64,000 nucleotides of DNA from Mucilaginibacter_A sp965201005 (GTDB taxonomy: Bacteria > Bacteroidota > Bacteroidia > Sphingobacteriales > Sphingobacteriaceae). The stretch is taken from NCBI RefSeq assembly GCF_965201005.1, contig NZ_OZ241747.1, positions 124,001 through 188,000 on the forward strand, in the 5' to 3' direction. Below the pieces are notes generated by a model. That model was not told where the DNA came from and did no database searches. It saw only the letters and a program-made list of their open reading frames with translations. Below, piece by piece: positions 51,452 through 61,347 of this stretch (positions are counted from its first letter, which is position 1; the number at the start of each line of letters is the position of its first letter). Both the position numbers and the translations under genes were made by a program.

Positions 51452-54400
51452 TTATAAAGAAATCATTTCAAAAAGTTTTCCAACGAACTCCTCTTTACTA
51501 GGCACCTCTTTGCCTTCGACTATGTCTAATGACCATTGAAAAAATGCCATATCGATTTCATCTTCGGGAATCATTCTAACCCTATCTAAAATCGGTGTTG
51601 AATATTTGTTCTCTAGGTCAACTAACCAAGATAACTCAATTGGCGAATGCGGATCCAACCTTACCCGAGATTCCGTCAAGCGCCATAAATCATAAATGAT
51701 CGTTGTATAGAGGGCCTTAACTTCATTTAGTGATATCTTGGTAAATTTGAGTTCCGGTAAAAAGAGTAGTGACTCTTCGTCCGGTATAATTGGAATCGGC
51801 ATCTCGATATCCAAATCCGATTCCATGCTGACCTCCTCGATATAATCTTTGGAAAATCTAAGGCCAGACCGTACAGTATCATTGTCAACAAAAAACACAC
51901 TGTAAAAGTGAATATCCAAAACCTTAAGCGGCTTGAGTAATAAGCTAAATCTCAAAAGCTCGTAACCATTGGTATGATCCAAATTTGCAACGCCGAACGT
52001 CGCAAAGGTTAATGTATCAGTTTCTTTAAGTTGTGACGGCAGGTAAAACACAAGGTCGGTTGACGAGGCTATTTCCTTCAATATTTGTTTAACCCTATTC
52101 AACTTGCGGTCATGAAAACTATCCCACCATTCGAAAACGGCATTTTTGCCGACCGCCTTTGGCTGCTGTGACTCTATTGGTTCATGGTGAAGAAAATACA
52201 TGACTGTTTGATAGAGCCTGTTGTACCAATTTGCTTCATTACTTAAAAGCTCTGAATTGTCAAAGTACTGAAAAGTAAGTTTTTCAATAGTGTTAAAAGC
52301 AGCTTGCATCTTTTCGAGGTCGAAGTAAGTTGCTTTCAAATTGATGGTACCAATATTTCGGTCATTATCCTTTAAGGGATTAACTATATTCTGAAATTGG
52401 CTATTAAGATTTGAAAGATGTACGAGCCAACTATTGATAATTTTATGGTCAGCCTCATAAGTTTTTGTATTAAATACTTTTGTTTTATAGCTTGGAAAAG
52501 GCTTTCTAACCGTTAAAAGAGCCGATAACTTTTCCCTTTGCTTGATCATCGGTTCGATGGTAGCAAGTTGTTTCTTCCTATTTCTTTCGATCAGTGAATC
52601 TAAGAAACGAACGAAAGGTTTAACCGTTTCAACCGCTTCGGCCCTTATATATAGGATGCCTTTTTGCCAATCAAAAACTGATGATGCCGCATAATTTTTA
52701 AGGATCGTTGATGACCAGATTACGTTAAGATTTACATCAAAAAGACTTCCAATAGATTCGAGCGTCATTCCCTTGTTTGAATTCATCCGCACTGTGGAAA
52801 CCAATTGCTCGTTGGGAAACGGCAATAAAATAGCTTGAGTATTGTATTTCTCGTAGTAAGGCAGGAAAGATGAGATTGTTCTAATCCGGTCAACACTAAT
52901 GTCATTTGCCTGGTTAATCTCATCATCACGAAGCAAATAATTGATCGTTATTTCATCCCCCTCTTCACTGATCGTTATCGAATCTGTTTTAACTTTTAAA
53001 AGACTAATGATTTCAGATTTATTCTTATTAATAAAATCACGATACTTTTCAGGATTCTCAATCCTACAATAAACAAATAGGTCTTTGCTTTCCGTAACTG
53101 GCAAATCCACCAGCTGGCGAATCAGGTGTTCCTGTGTAGTTTCTATTTTCAAATTGAATGTCAGTTCTAATTTGTTAAACCACTTGTACAAGAACTCCAG
53201 GCCTTCATAACTAACGATCGGTGCAGTTCTTGATGGCAAAGCCAGGCTTAAGGCAGAACCAAATTGAGAAACCCCTGTATCTTTCAATGTATATTCAGGG
53301 AGTTTTTCAGCGATCTCGGCAAGTTTGCGAAAATTTTGCCCACCATCATCGCCAAGCATTTCTCCGAATTTTTGCAGCGTTTTTAAATTTGCGAAAGGAA
53401 TTGAGTCATAAACGAAGATCTCAATCCCTCCCCCGCAATGAGCTTGGTCAAAAAAGGATTTATTTTTCAACCAATACATTTGCGGTTCACCATGAAGAAT
53501 ACCGTCAAAGGCGGCGGCCATATCAGTAAAGGCTCCGTTGACCAACAGACCTGCCAGTTCTTTGTAAAATACAGGCTTTTCCGAGTCCTTCAGCATACCT
53601 GGTGCATTAGCAAAAAAGTCGTATTTATCCTCCCCAAGTAATGTGTAGACCACAATCAAAGTATCTGCAATAGATACGAAATCATGTAGGGCATCTTTTA
53701 TGTGCTCCGATCTGACGGGATGTAAACCCTCTACGTATTGTTGGTCAAAACGAATGAAATACTCGCTTTCCAATTCCTGGAAAACCGCACCGCGATCCTG
53801 TTCAAACCGTATCGTTCTATTGATATATGATATCAACATTTTGGTTTCTACCTTAAGGTTAAGGCAATCAGCAACGGCTACGATTCGCAGTATCTCCAAT
53901 TTAGCCGCAGCGCTACTCTCCCGGGTAAGCTCTTTCAACTGCTGTTTTATACGGTCTTCGATCATCTGGCCACGGGTCAACAGGTAGGTGTATTCAATCA
54001 GCAACCCGCGGTCTTGTACCTGCTCCCATACAGGCTGCCAGTTTGGTGAACCTGTATATAGTTTGTTTTTTTGTTTAAGTTGTTGATATATCTCTTTGGC
54101 CTCGGATTGAGACAATTGGATATCTATTATTTGAAGCCCGATCCTTGATATGTCCGCTCCGTACCGGTACCAATCTTCATATCTTGAAGTGATCAATAAT
54201 TTTACGGGGAGATCCGCTATTTTCTCTGCAAGAACTGACCAATAAGAAAGTGTGCTATCTAACCCGTCAATAACGATTAACGGTTGCTCTCCAATGATAA
54301 TCCTCACCGTCAAAAATTCCTTGATAGCGTTTACTTGTTCCCAATTCACGCATTGGTATAACTGGTAAATTTTATACTGTTTTGAAAGATTAAACCCTAC

Positions 54401-55351
54401 TTGCCATGCCAATGTTGACTTACCTTGCCCACTCGAGGATCGAATCACAACTGCGTCGGTTTCATTTAGTTTGGTATTGATTTGCTGTTCCCAGCCTTTT
54501 CGTCGTACAGGCAACTGGTCGGCTATGTGTACAGGTTTGGCAGCCTTCCCTTCAAAATAATCATCATTAGACTTTCCTGTTGTCTGGTAAATTACCGGGG
54601 CGAGCCAATTATGTCGCCAGGCAAGATTTACCGGGGCTTTGGAAAATGAATCCGTAACCATTATCAGTAACTCCTGGATATCGGTTCGGAAAATTTTTGA
54701 ACGCTCTTTAGAGCGGGTAAAGGCAAAGTAAAATAGCGCTTTAAAGTACTGATCTTCGGCACCGACATTTACATTCCAGTTTTTCAATAGTGATAACCGT
54801 ATCTTTGAAATAATATCGTTGAGATTATGTTTTTCGTAAGAGATGCGGCTTAGGAACTTTGCAAAATCGATATGCCTGTATTGTTCTCCCAAGCTGTTTA
54901 ATTTTTCTGCCCAAAAAGCAATTGCGCCACTAGTTGTTTTCCCGGAGATCAGCGCATGAAGGTTTCCGTCGGAGATTTTCATATTATAAACTAACCTGAA
55001 ATTGGCCGTCGGTTCCAAAGCATATACTTCAAGGAAGTTTTGCAGGACACCAAGTGTCCAAAATGTGCCTGCATTCAGCGGATTCTGTGACGATTTTAAC
55101 TGTATATATTCTGCCTCTCTTGCATCGGATTTACGCTCTGAAACAACATCAATATCTTCCAGCCCTTCCAGATGAACGTATTTGTCGCTACTGTCGGCAT
55201 TAAGCTTTTCTAAAAGGATTAATACTGCATAGGCGATCTGAAACTCTGTACCCCTAAAATTGACAGCGCCACCGGATCTTTTGTGTTCGATCTGTTGCAA
55301 GTAAGAGACGAGTATTTGCTGAGGGGTAATTGATTCAGGCGGCAAATTCAT
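51452..55351 (-). CDS. Cap4-like nuclease - STAND NTPase defence protein (Avs-like)
   Basis: A 1299-residue protein with the design of an antiphage STAND protein. Residues about 30-110 look like a Cap4/DUF4297 PD-(D/E)XK nuclease: RGTEFQIAYAVLILLEKL, the acidic HLEGLEDIDV and the QLK of EYIQLKSS. A P-loop NTPase follows: Walker A SSGQGKST at 306-313, Walker B LIVIDGLD at 358-365, then LLITSRYEDW. The remaining 900 residues have no catalytic motif and probably form the sensor, as in Avs proteins that recognise phage terminase or portal. It is shorter than typical Avs (1500+). It is divergent from the DUF4209 gene with only 23 bp between starts. Confidence 0.75.
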   Translation of the reverse strand: MNLPPESITPQQILVSYLQQIEHKRSGGAVNFRGTEFQIAYAVLILLEKLNADSSDKYVHLEGLEDIDVVSERKSDAREAEYIQLKSSQNPLNAGTFWTLGVLQNFLEVYALEPTANFRLVYNMKISDGNLHALISGKTTSGAIAFWAEKLNSLGEQYRHIDFAKFLSRISYEKHNLNDIISKIRLSLLKNWNVNVGAEDQYFKALFYFAFTRSKERSKIFRTDIQELLIMVTDSFSKAPVNLAWRHNWLAPVIYQTTGKSNDDYFEGKAAKPVHIADQLPVRRKGWEQQINTKLNETDAVVIRSSSGQGKSTLAWQVGFNLSKQYKIYQLYQCVNWEQVNAIKEFLTVRIIIGEQPLIVIDGLDSTLSYWSVLAEKIADLPVKLLITSRYEDWYRYGADISRIGLQIIDIQLSQSEAKEIYQQLKQKNKLYTGSPNWQPVWEQVQDRGLLIEYTYLLTRGQMIEDRIKQQLKELTRESSAAAKLEILRIVAVADCLNLKVETKMLISYINRTIRFEQDRGAVFQELESEYFIRFDQQYVEGLHPVRSEHIKDALHDFVSIADTLIVVYTLLGEDKYDFFANAPGMLKDSEKPVFYKELAGLLVNGAFTDMAAAFDGILHGEPQMYWLKNKSFFDQAHCGGGIEIFVYDSIPFANLKTLQKFGEMLGDDGGQNFRKLAEIAEKLPEYTLKDTGVSQFGSALSLALPSRTAPIVSYEGLEFLYKWFNKLELTFNLKIETTQEHLIRQLVDLPVTESKDLFVYCRIENPEKYRDFINKNKSEIISLLKVKTDSITISEEGDEITINYLLRDDEINQANDISVDRIRTISSFLPYYEKYNTQAILLPFPNEQLVSTVRMNSNKGMTLESIGSLFDVNLNVIWSSTILKNYAASSVFDWQKGILYIRAEAVETVKPFVRFLDSLIERNRKKQLATIEPMIKQREKLSALLTVRKPFPSYKTKVFNTKTYEADHKIINSWLVHLSNLNSQFQNIVNPLKDNDRNIGTINLKATYFDLEKMQAAFNTIEKLTFQYFDNSELLSNEANWYNRLYQTVMYFLHHEPIESQQPKAVGKNAVFEWWDSFHDRKLNRVKQILKEIASSTDLVFYLPSQLKETDTLTFATFGVANLDHTNGYELLRFSLLLKPLKVLDIHFYSVFFVDNDTVRSGLRFSKDYIEEVSMESDLDIEMPIPIIPDEESLLFLPELKFTKISLNEVKALYTTIIYDLWRLTESRVRLDPHSPIELSWLVDLENKYSTPILDRVRMIPEDEIDMAFFQWSLDIVEGKEVPSKEEFVGKLFEMISL

Positions 55352-55374
55352 ATTAATTTAGGATTTTAAATGGT

Positions 55375-56394
55375 ATGCAATATAATTCATCGTCATCAGT
55401 AAACAGTACATCGGTATTTATTGATTATTTTTATCATAAATATTTAAGCCTATTGGATACCGACATTTCATTATCAGAGCGAACGTTTTACGCCCTTGTA
55501 GATCAGGAAGAGACGGCTTACGCTGCGACTGATGCCATTGATCTGGCCAATGAGGTACTTATTCTTTACAAGGACGAACCATTATTTGATCGAACGCCAA
55601 TGGCGGTAGAGTTTTTTTGCTTTATGTCATTCCCTGATGACGAAGGGCATTTTAATAGCTTAACAGCTACCGGAATAGAGCGACTATCGTCCGATACCGC
55701 AGCTGTTTACTTAAAAAAGAGAATTACTCAAAGCCCCAACCTTTACTCGATCAGCCGATACGGACATATTCTGTGGGAGTTTCACAAGTCATTCCAACAT
55801 GTTAAAATAGCAATAGAATCCTACCTGCAGATTGCAGGACATTGTCTTTCAAAGCTGTCTAATGATGAAAAGTCTTTCAGCCCTTTTAAACAATCGTTTC
55901 AACAGGCATTGATATTAAGCCTGAATTTAAAATATGAGTCAGGCGTTTCTGGCGCTACCAGTATTTTAGAGAAGTTTGTCCAAACGAGAACTGAGTTATG
56001 GATGAAAGAAATGATCATAGATCATCTACTTTCAAAAGCAAAAAAGATATTAAAGGCAGTCAACTTATTACCTTTCGTGGAAGAAGTCAAGGGCAATCCT
56101 GTGTTGAAGGGATATTTCCAGGCGAAAGAGATCCATCTTTGCGCCATCAAGGTGGCCAATTACTATAAAACAGGGGACGCACCGCTACTTTATGAACAGC
56201 TGGGCGATAAAATAAGGGCTGATGCCAATGGCAGAAAAGACGATAAGACCGGACTGGTCGTCATCCCACACCTTGCTGAAGCAATGAAATATTACCGGTT
56301 CGCAAAGGCTGATGAAAAATTTAAGGAGACGGCCAATGAGCTTGCTTTGTTTAAGAAAAAAGAAAACCATTCGCCCGGGTCAGAATTCCCTTGA
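55375..56394 (+). CDS. N-terminal half of a DUF4209-type protein
   Basis: A 339-residue helical soluble protein (VFIDYFYHKYLSLLDTDISL, LWEFHKSFQHVKIAIESYLQIAG, LAEAMKYYRFAKADEKFKE). No motif is recognised, but the position and size match the N-terminal helical region (DUF7380-like) that normally precedes DUF4209 in one protein of about 600 residues. The stop overlaps the TTG start of the next ORF (TTGA). Before the stop there is an A6 run (56354-56361 region), after which the -1 frame is open into the DUF4209 ORF, so the two may be one gene split by a frameshift. Confidence 0.6.
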   Translation: MQYNSSSSVNSTSVFIDYFYHKYLSLLDTDISLSERTFYALVDQEETAYAATDAIDLANEVLILYKDEPLFDRTPMAVEFFCFMSFPDDEGHFNSLTATGIERLSSDTAAVYLKKRITQSPNLYSISRYGHILWEFHKSFQHVKIAIESYLQIAGHCLSKLSNDEKSFSPFKQSFQQALILSLNLKYESGVSGATSILEKFVQTRTELWMKEMIIDHLLSKAKKILKAVNLLPFVEEVKGNPVLKGYFQAKEIHLCAIKVANYYKTGDAPLLYEQLGDKIRADANGRKDDKTGLVVIPHLAEAMKYYRFAKADEKFKETANELALFKKKENHSPGSEFP

Positions 56395-57230
56395 GTGATA
56401 CGTTAGGGGTACAGCTATTCGCGATGAACGAGCGATTTATCAAATGGATCAGTGCTGTACCGCCCGAAGCGCGACTTGTTGTTTTAGGAGGTGACAATAG
56501 CTTTCTTCCCAGGTTCGGGGCATCAGCAGCGGTACATAGCAGTCGATCGTTAACGTCATTGTTTACGGTTTATCAATTCGATAAGAACCAAAATTCAAAA
56601 CTTTTAAAAGACCGGGCTAAACCGAAAAACGACGCCGATACGACGTATCACGCTCAATTTCAATTGACCGCCAAGCAAATTATAGTTACCATTATGCATG
56701 AACTCATTAAGAGCCGGCTGTTACCCGTCGAAAAGATGGACGAGCATTTCAAAAATAATTGGATAGGAATCATTCATCAGGCAGAAACAGACGGAAAATC
56801 AACTCCAATATGTTTTTATGACTACATACGTCCAGCATTAATCCATTATTTGGAACAAGTCACTAAATCTTTAACGAATTCAGGTGAGGCCAACTTTATT
56901 ATGTGTATCGATGCCATGGTCATCAGGTTGAAATTTCTTTTGAGAAGTTTATTTAAACTCAAGGAAATCTCAACTACCACAATTGACACTGCGTCAAACG
57001 AGTTACGGGAGCTTTATTTACCGGAATTGCTTGAGCGGTCGAAAGAACTTAAGGTATTAGCCGATCAGGAGTATCAGGTATTAAATTACTTGTATACGAA
57101 AAGCGGGCTTGACCTGCGCAACAATATTGCACATGGATATTTTGATAAAAAATCTTACACCATCGAACTGGCTGATATAGTTTTCTGGTCTATAGTAAAA
57201 CTTGGAGAACATCTTTTTCCAGCGCCGTAG
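56391..57230 (+). CDS. DUF4209 domain protein with HEPN-like Rx4H motif
   Basis: A 279-residue protein whose C-terminus GLDLRNNIAHGYFD matches the end of the DUF4209 family. R243 and H248 in RNNIAH form the R-x4-H pattern of HEPN ribonucleases; the preceding segment is fully helical, as in HEPN folds. HEPN proteins act as RNases in abortive infection and toxin-antitoxin systems. The start TTG overlaps the previous stop by 4 bp. Frame -1 relative to the upstream ORF; together they would make about 620 residues. Next to a STAND nuclease, it may be a partner or a second effector (inference). Confidence 0.65.
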   Translation: MSDTLGVQLFAMNERFIKWISAVPPEARLVVLGGDNSFLPRFGASAAVHSSRSLTSLFTVYQFDKNQNSKLLKDRAKPKNDADTTYHAQFQLTAKQIIVTIMHELIKSRLLPVEKMDEHFKNNWIGIIHQAETDGKSTPICFYDYIRPALIHYLEQVTKSLTNSGEANFIMCIDAMVIRLKFLLRSLFKLKEISTTTIDTASNELRELYLPELLERSKELKVLADQEYQVLNYLYTKSGLDLRNNIAHGYFDKKSYTIELADIVFWSIVKLGEHLFPAP

Positions 57231-57407
57231 GTGAATATTTTCCACTTCCTATTGATCTTATTTTCAGCACCTTATAGCGTTCCACTATCTCAACTCACCG
57301 ACAACTCACTATTTTTCTTTTTTGATGCAAATCTTAGTTAAAGATGAAGATTTAGTAAATACGATGAAAATAAATATTATCCGAGCCTTTTCTAGTTAAA
57401 TTTGGAA
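57231..57407. other. Gap between DUF4209 and HNH genes
   Basis: A stretch of 177 bp of AT-rich sequence between convergent genes. No clear hairpin terminator or reading frame is seen. Confidence 0.5.
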
Positions 57408-58083
57408 TCACTTTGCATTGTCTTTAATTATATTAATTAATGCTTCAAGTGACAATGTTAAATTTCTTTTCATATGTACCATTCGATGGCAGTTTGAACA
57501 TAGAGGTATTAGGTCAGTTTCAGGATTCGTTTCTACTAAAACAAAGCCATGATTAGGTTTTAATTTCCTTAAGTGGTGGATTTCAATAAAATCTTTTCCA
57601 ATTTTACCATATTTCTCGAAGAAATTAAACCCGCAAGCCTTGCATGTTAAACCATGAATTTTAATTGCCTGAGTCCTTAACTTACCTATACGTTCCGCAA
57701 TTTTCGAAATGACAATTTTTTCACCACCCTCCGTTTCCGATTCTTGAGTATCAAGAATTACTGGCTGGTTTTCGTTGTTTGAAAGTTCATTTTCAAATTT
57801 TCGAAACTCAATGTATCGTTTGAACCCATTAGTTTTTCGCTTTCTTTGGATTCTTTCTGACTCTATAACATGTGGAAGATTGAAAAGCTTATCAAAATAT
57901 TCTAATAGAACAAATGTATCAACTTCGTCGCAAAGAGATTTAAGATGAAGACTAAAATTATTATTTAAATCTTCTGTAATAAGGTTAATTGAATTCGCAT
58001 AGGCATCTATCGTGGATTCTTTGTATTGTCCAGATTCACCTCTTCCCTGATTTTTAAGATATAAAATGAATTTATCTTTTCAT
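57408..58083 (-). pseudogene. HNH endonuclease, McrA-like; start frameshifted
   Basis: An open frame of about 222 codons not beginning with a start codon. The C-terminal 110 residues carry a complete HNH nuclease: CKACGFNFFEKYG, KDFIEIHHLRKL, then DLIPLCSNCHRMVH, with two CxxC zinc pairs and the HH catalytic site. The N-terminal part (FILYLKNQGRGESGQYKESTIDAYANSINLI) resembles the region preceding such nucleases. The only upstream ATG (58083) runs into a stop after three codons; removing one A from the A4 run at 58077-58080 restores one continuous frame. So the start is probably broken by a one-base insertion, unless ATT is used. It follows the methyltransferase by 34 bp. Confidence 0.7.
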
Positions 58084-58116
58084 TATCCACGGAATACAAT
58101 TAGAATATGTGCTAAA

Positions 58117-59196
58117 TTAATATGTAAGTATTTTTTTAAATATTGCCTCAGCAAGCAATGGCGGTACAGCATTACCAATCTGTTGTTGCACATGCATTAG
58201 TGTTCCCTCAAACTCAAAATGATCCGGAAAACTCTGCAGACGTGCTGCTTCTCTCACCGAAAGACCACGGTCCTGAAACGGGTGGATCAGCATATTTTTT
58301 CTGTAATTTGATATTACAACCGAAGGAGATCCTGCATCAAGTCTCTTATAGATTCCGCTATGGCAATTATCTACATTTGCATAATTAGCCATCATTTCTA
58401 TTGGAATCGCTCTCCAGTTTTGTCCCTGCTTGATATGTTTGTAACGCTCAATTACATAATCTTCATTTTTAGAAACAAGATTCTGACGGGCAACAGTTGA
58501 TTTTGAACGCATCGACTGCGCATAGCCACTAACTTCGCTAATATCTTTGCTGTATGGAAGTTCAGCAAATTTGTCGCCATTCAAAAGTTCAGGTAGATCT
58601 GAAATAGCTTCTTCTACGGTTACTCTTGTATCGCTTTTTTCAGGAAATTCAAAAACCTTTCCCAGACGGTTTCCTACCATTATAAAACGGTTGCGGTGTT
58701 GCGGAACACCATAATCTGAGGCGTATAAAACTTGTTCGGTGGTTTCATAACCTATTTCTTTGAAACAGGCTTTAATTTCTTTGACAGTTTCACCTTTATT
58801 AAACGTTGTTATGCCTTCAACGTTTTCAAATAAAAACCACTCTGGCTGAAGTTCATCTACAAACCTTACGAATTCGTTAAACAGATAATTGTTTTTGTTG
58901 AATTCGGTACGGGTTTTTGTATTGGACAGGGAGAAGCCCTGGCATGGCGGACCTCCAAAAACTATAAAGGGCTCTTTGGCAATATGCTCTAAGGGCTTTA
59001 TCTTGCCAATGTCTTCGCAGAGAATATTAACGCCCCGATGATTTTTGCTGAATGTTTTTGCAGCAGACGGATCTTTCTCAATTGCCAGGCCGATACTAAT
59101 ACCAGCATTTTCGGCACCTAAACTCAGGCCACCTGCGCCGCTGAAAATATCAATACCAATTTTTTTAGTAGTTTTCAAAATGTAATTTGTTGACAA
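58117..59196 (-). CDS. DNA (cytosine-5)-methyltransferase
   Basis: A 359-residue C5 methyltransferase that protects host DNA. Motif I DIFSGAGGLSLG, motif IV with catalytic C85 in GGPPCQGFS, motif VI with E124-N125-V126 in FENVEG, motif VIII QHRNRFIMVG, and motif X QIGNAVPPLLAEAI. The target-recognition region (about 200-300) is short. It is the fourth gene of the Z1-nuclease-AIPR-methyltransferase operon, 99 bp behind AIPR. The target sequence cannot be read from the protein. Confidence 0.95.
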   Translation of the reverse strand: MSTNYILKTTKKIGIDIFSGAGGLSLGAENAGISIGLAIEKDPSAAKTFSKNHRGVNILCEDIGKIKPLEHIAKEPFIVFGGPPCQGFSLSNTKTRTEFNKNNYLFNEFVRFVDELQPEWFLFENVEGITTFNKGETVKEIKACFKEIGYETTEQVLYASDYGVPQHRNRFIMVGNRLGKVFEFPEKSDTRVTVEEAISDLPELLNGDKFAELPYSKDISEVSGYAQSMRSKSTVARQNLVSKNEDYVIERYKHIKQGQNWRAIPIEMMANYANVDNCHSGIYKRLDAGSPSVVISNYRKNMLIHPFQDRGLSVREAARLQSFPDHFEFEGTLMHVQQQIGNAVPPLLAEAIFKKILTY

Positions 59197-59295
59197 TGAG
59201 TCTTTTACGAAAAAATATTTAATTCTGCAAATTGAAAATTTCGACCTTTGAAGGTAGCAAATAAGGCTTGCTTTTAAAAAAGGTTTTTTAATTAG

Positions 59296-61344
59296 TTACA
59301 ACTGCTCAAGTCCGACACCTTCCATCTTTGCACTCTCATAGATCTGTGACAGGATTTTTGCCTGTTTTTCAGAAGGAAGATTGATTTTCCCTCCGGCCAT
59401 TTTTGCAAGAACATCAAGATGCATACTGCTGAGGTTTTTGATTCCTTTATAATTACTGTAGTAATTTAAGATTACGTTCCAATCATTAGATGAAACTTTC
59501 ATAACAAAAATCTGAGCATCAATTCCTTTGTCCACCGCCTTAGTTTCTTTGGCATCTTTAGCTTTGAAATTTTTGTCTTCGCGGAAAATAAAAAGCCTCG
59601 GATCTTCTTCCGGAAATTCGATGTCAATTTCCTGCACACTTTCCCAGCATTTAAAGTTTTTAGTCCACTGAGTGATATTGGCATAACCGGTAGCCGGGTG
59701 GGTTACGCTGTGATAGACTTTTTCCGAAATAAGCTTGAGCATTTCTGTAAGCGAATCGGGAATATCCTGCAGTTCCCATATTAGGTCGAAGTTCAGATCA
59801 ACGCCAGAACCTTGGGTTAACGCCGATAAATAGGAAATTGTATAAGCAACTGTCTGAGCTCGAAAACCTCCGTCATACCACGGGGCGGCGGAAACTATTC
59901 GTTCGGTAGCTCTGAAAAGAATAACACGACAGATTGCATCTTTAAAATAAGATTCTGTAATTGCCAGATTATCCTTTTCAAGAATTTCATTTATTTCCTC
60001 GGCAAATTTTTTAAAAGCTTCCTGTGCTCCTTTTGAAACAATATCCGGCCGTCTTCTCCAGGTAACTTCTGTTTTTGAAAGAAGTGTTTTATCTACTACC
60101 TGCTGCTTCGGATTTTCAATTAAAAATTTGTTTTTATCAGTCGGTTTCAAATATGCCTGACTATTCAGATATTCCCCGCGCACACGCTCATAAAACCAGT
60201 GCGTGCGTTTCTGAGATCCTCCAGTGGCTGGTGCAAATACTCTGTTCGAATAGTCTTTCATATCCTTGTGAAAAGGGCTATTGGAAAAAAAATCTGAATT
60301 ATTGATCTTATTCTGTGTGTTCGCATATTCTGCGACTTTAGATATAAATTCGTCCTGGTTCTCCGTTTTTTTGACAACAGAAAGCTTCATTTGGACGGCA
60401 ACTTTTGATACATCAAGCTTCGATGTCATTTTTGCCGCATAAATAGCAGATGTAGTCTGTCCCCCGTTTACGATCTGAAAGTTTTTAATAACCTTAAGAT
60501 TCCCATCGTCGCCAATTTCCACCGATTCTGCTGTCGCAGTAATTCCATTATTATAAGCAAAGAACATCTCCGGTTTCCACTCTATTGTATTTCGAAGACC
60601 TTTATTTACGCCCCCTTTGAACTGCAGGAAAGTTCTTACATTCTGCTCAAAAAGCTTCTGTCCGTTATGCTCGTAAATATCGACCAGCAGATCACCTTTT
60701 AAAACCGTCAGATAAGACTGATAACTGTCATTTTCATCGTTAATTACAAGACAAGGGAGGTTTACATTGATATCGGATACTGCGGATTTTGTTTCCGACT
60801 CATATATGTTATGGAGATATTCTATATCAACCACCCTGAAATCAAACTGCACATCTTTTATGGTTTCCGCAGGAAGTTCCACCAGATTTCTTGTAGCCTT
60901 TCCATCTGTAAGTACCATCAGGCGTACCTTATGCAGCATTTTATTCTCAAAATACCGGTATATATTATAGGCCATCGAATGTGCTTCCGACGTCTCCTCC
61001 ATTTCCCGGAACAATCCTTCCGTGGATTTATTAAAAAAAGCTTTTAAACGCGTAAATTTTGTTTCCAGCTGCGTTCTTGTCAGAGACTGAACAGAATCGT
61101 CCTGGTAAAACTGATGGCTCAGAATCGTCAGAATCTTTCTTTCATCATCATAATCAAAACCATATGCTTCAATGCCTCTTTTAATATATTCTGCTGGTGT
61201 ATAATTACTCGTCAGATCTCCAACACTCACCAGGTCTTCGCATACAATTTCAAAAAATGACTGGGCCGTTAACAGGCCGCGTGAGTCTGCATCTATCAGC
61301 ACTGACTGTATAAAGTCCTGGTGAAATTCTTCTAAGCTTGCCAT
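59296..61344 (-). CDS. AIPR (abortive infection phage resistance) family protein
   Basis: A 682-residue protein of the AIPR family. The signature region is complete: LFEQNVRTFLQFKGGVNKG (231-249), FFAYNNGITATAE (261-273) and FQIVNGGQTTSAIY (289-302). The family is linked to phage abortive infection and is found in Z1/MORC-type restriction clusters, where it may be a nuclease or target-recognition component (not established). The N-terminal 150 residues are helical. It lies 3 bp after the PD-(D/E)XK gene in one operon. Confidence 0.9.
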   Translation of the reverse strand: MASLEEFHQDFIQSVLIDADSRGLLTAQSFFEIVCEDLVSVGDLTSNYTPAEYIKRGIEAYGFDYDDERKILTILSHQFYQDDSVQSLTRTQLETKFTRLKAFFNKSTEGLFREMEETSEAHSMAYNIYRYFENKMLHKVRLMVLTDGKATRNLVELPAETIKDVQFDFRVVDIEYLHNIYESETKSAVSDINVNLPCLVINDENDSYQSYLTVLKGDLLVDIYEHNGQKLFEQNVRTFLQFKGGVNKGLRNTIEWKPEMFFAYNNGITATAESVEIGDDGNLKVIKNFQIVNGGQTTSAIYAAKMTSKLDVSKVAVQMKLSVVKKTENQDEFISKVAEYANTQNKINNSDFFSNSPFHKDMKDYSNRVFAPATGGSQKRTHWFYERVRGEYLNSQAYLKPTDKNKFLIENPKQQVVDKTLLSKTEVTWRRRPDIVSKGAQEAFKKFAEEINEILEKDNLAITESYFKDAICRVILFRATERIVSAAPWYDGGFRAQTVAYTISYLSALTQGSGVDLNFDLIWELQDIPDSLTEMLKLISEKVYHSVTHPATGYANITQWTKNFKCWESVQEIDIEFPEEDPRLFIFREDKNFKAKDAKETKAVDKGIDAQIFVMKVSSNDWNVILNYYSNYKGIKNLSSMHLDVLAKMAGGKINLPSEKQAKILSQIYESAKMEGVGLEQL

Positions 61345-61347
61345 TTA

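Noticed and set aside
56353..56362. A canonical X-XXY-YYZ slippery heptamer
   Set aside because: AAAAAAG is present, but the zero-frame codons are AAG-AAA-AAA-GAA, so the heptamer is not in the standard phase; programmed shifting is therefore only one option.
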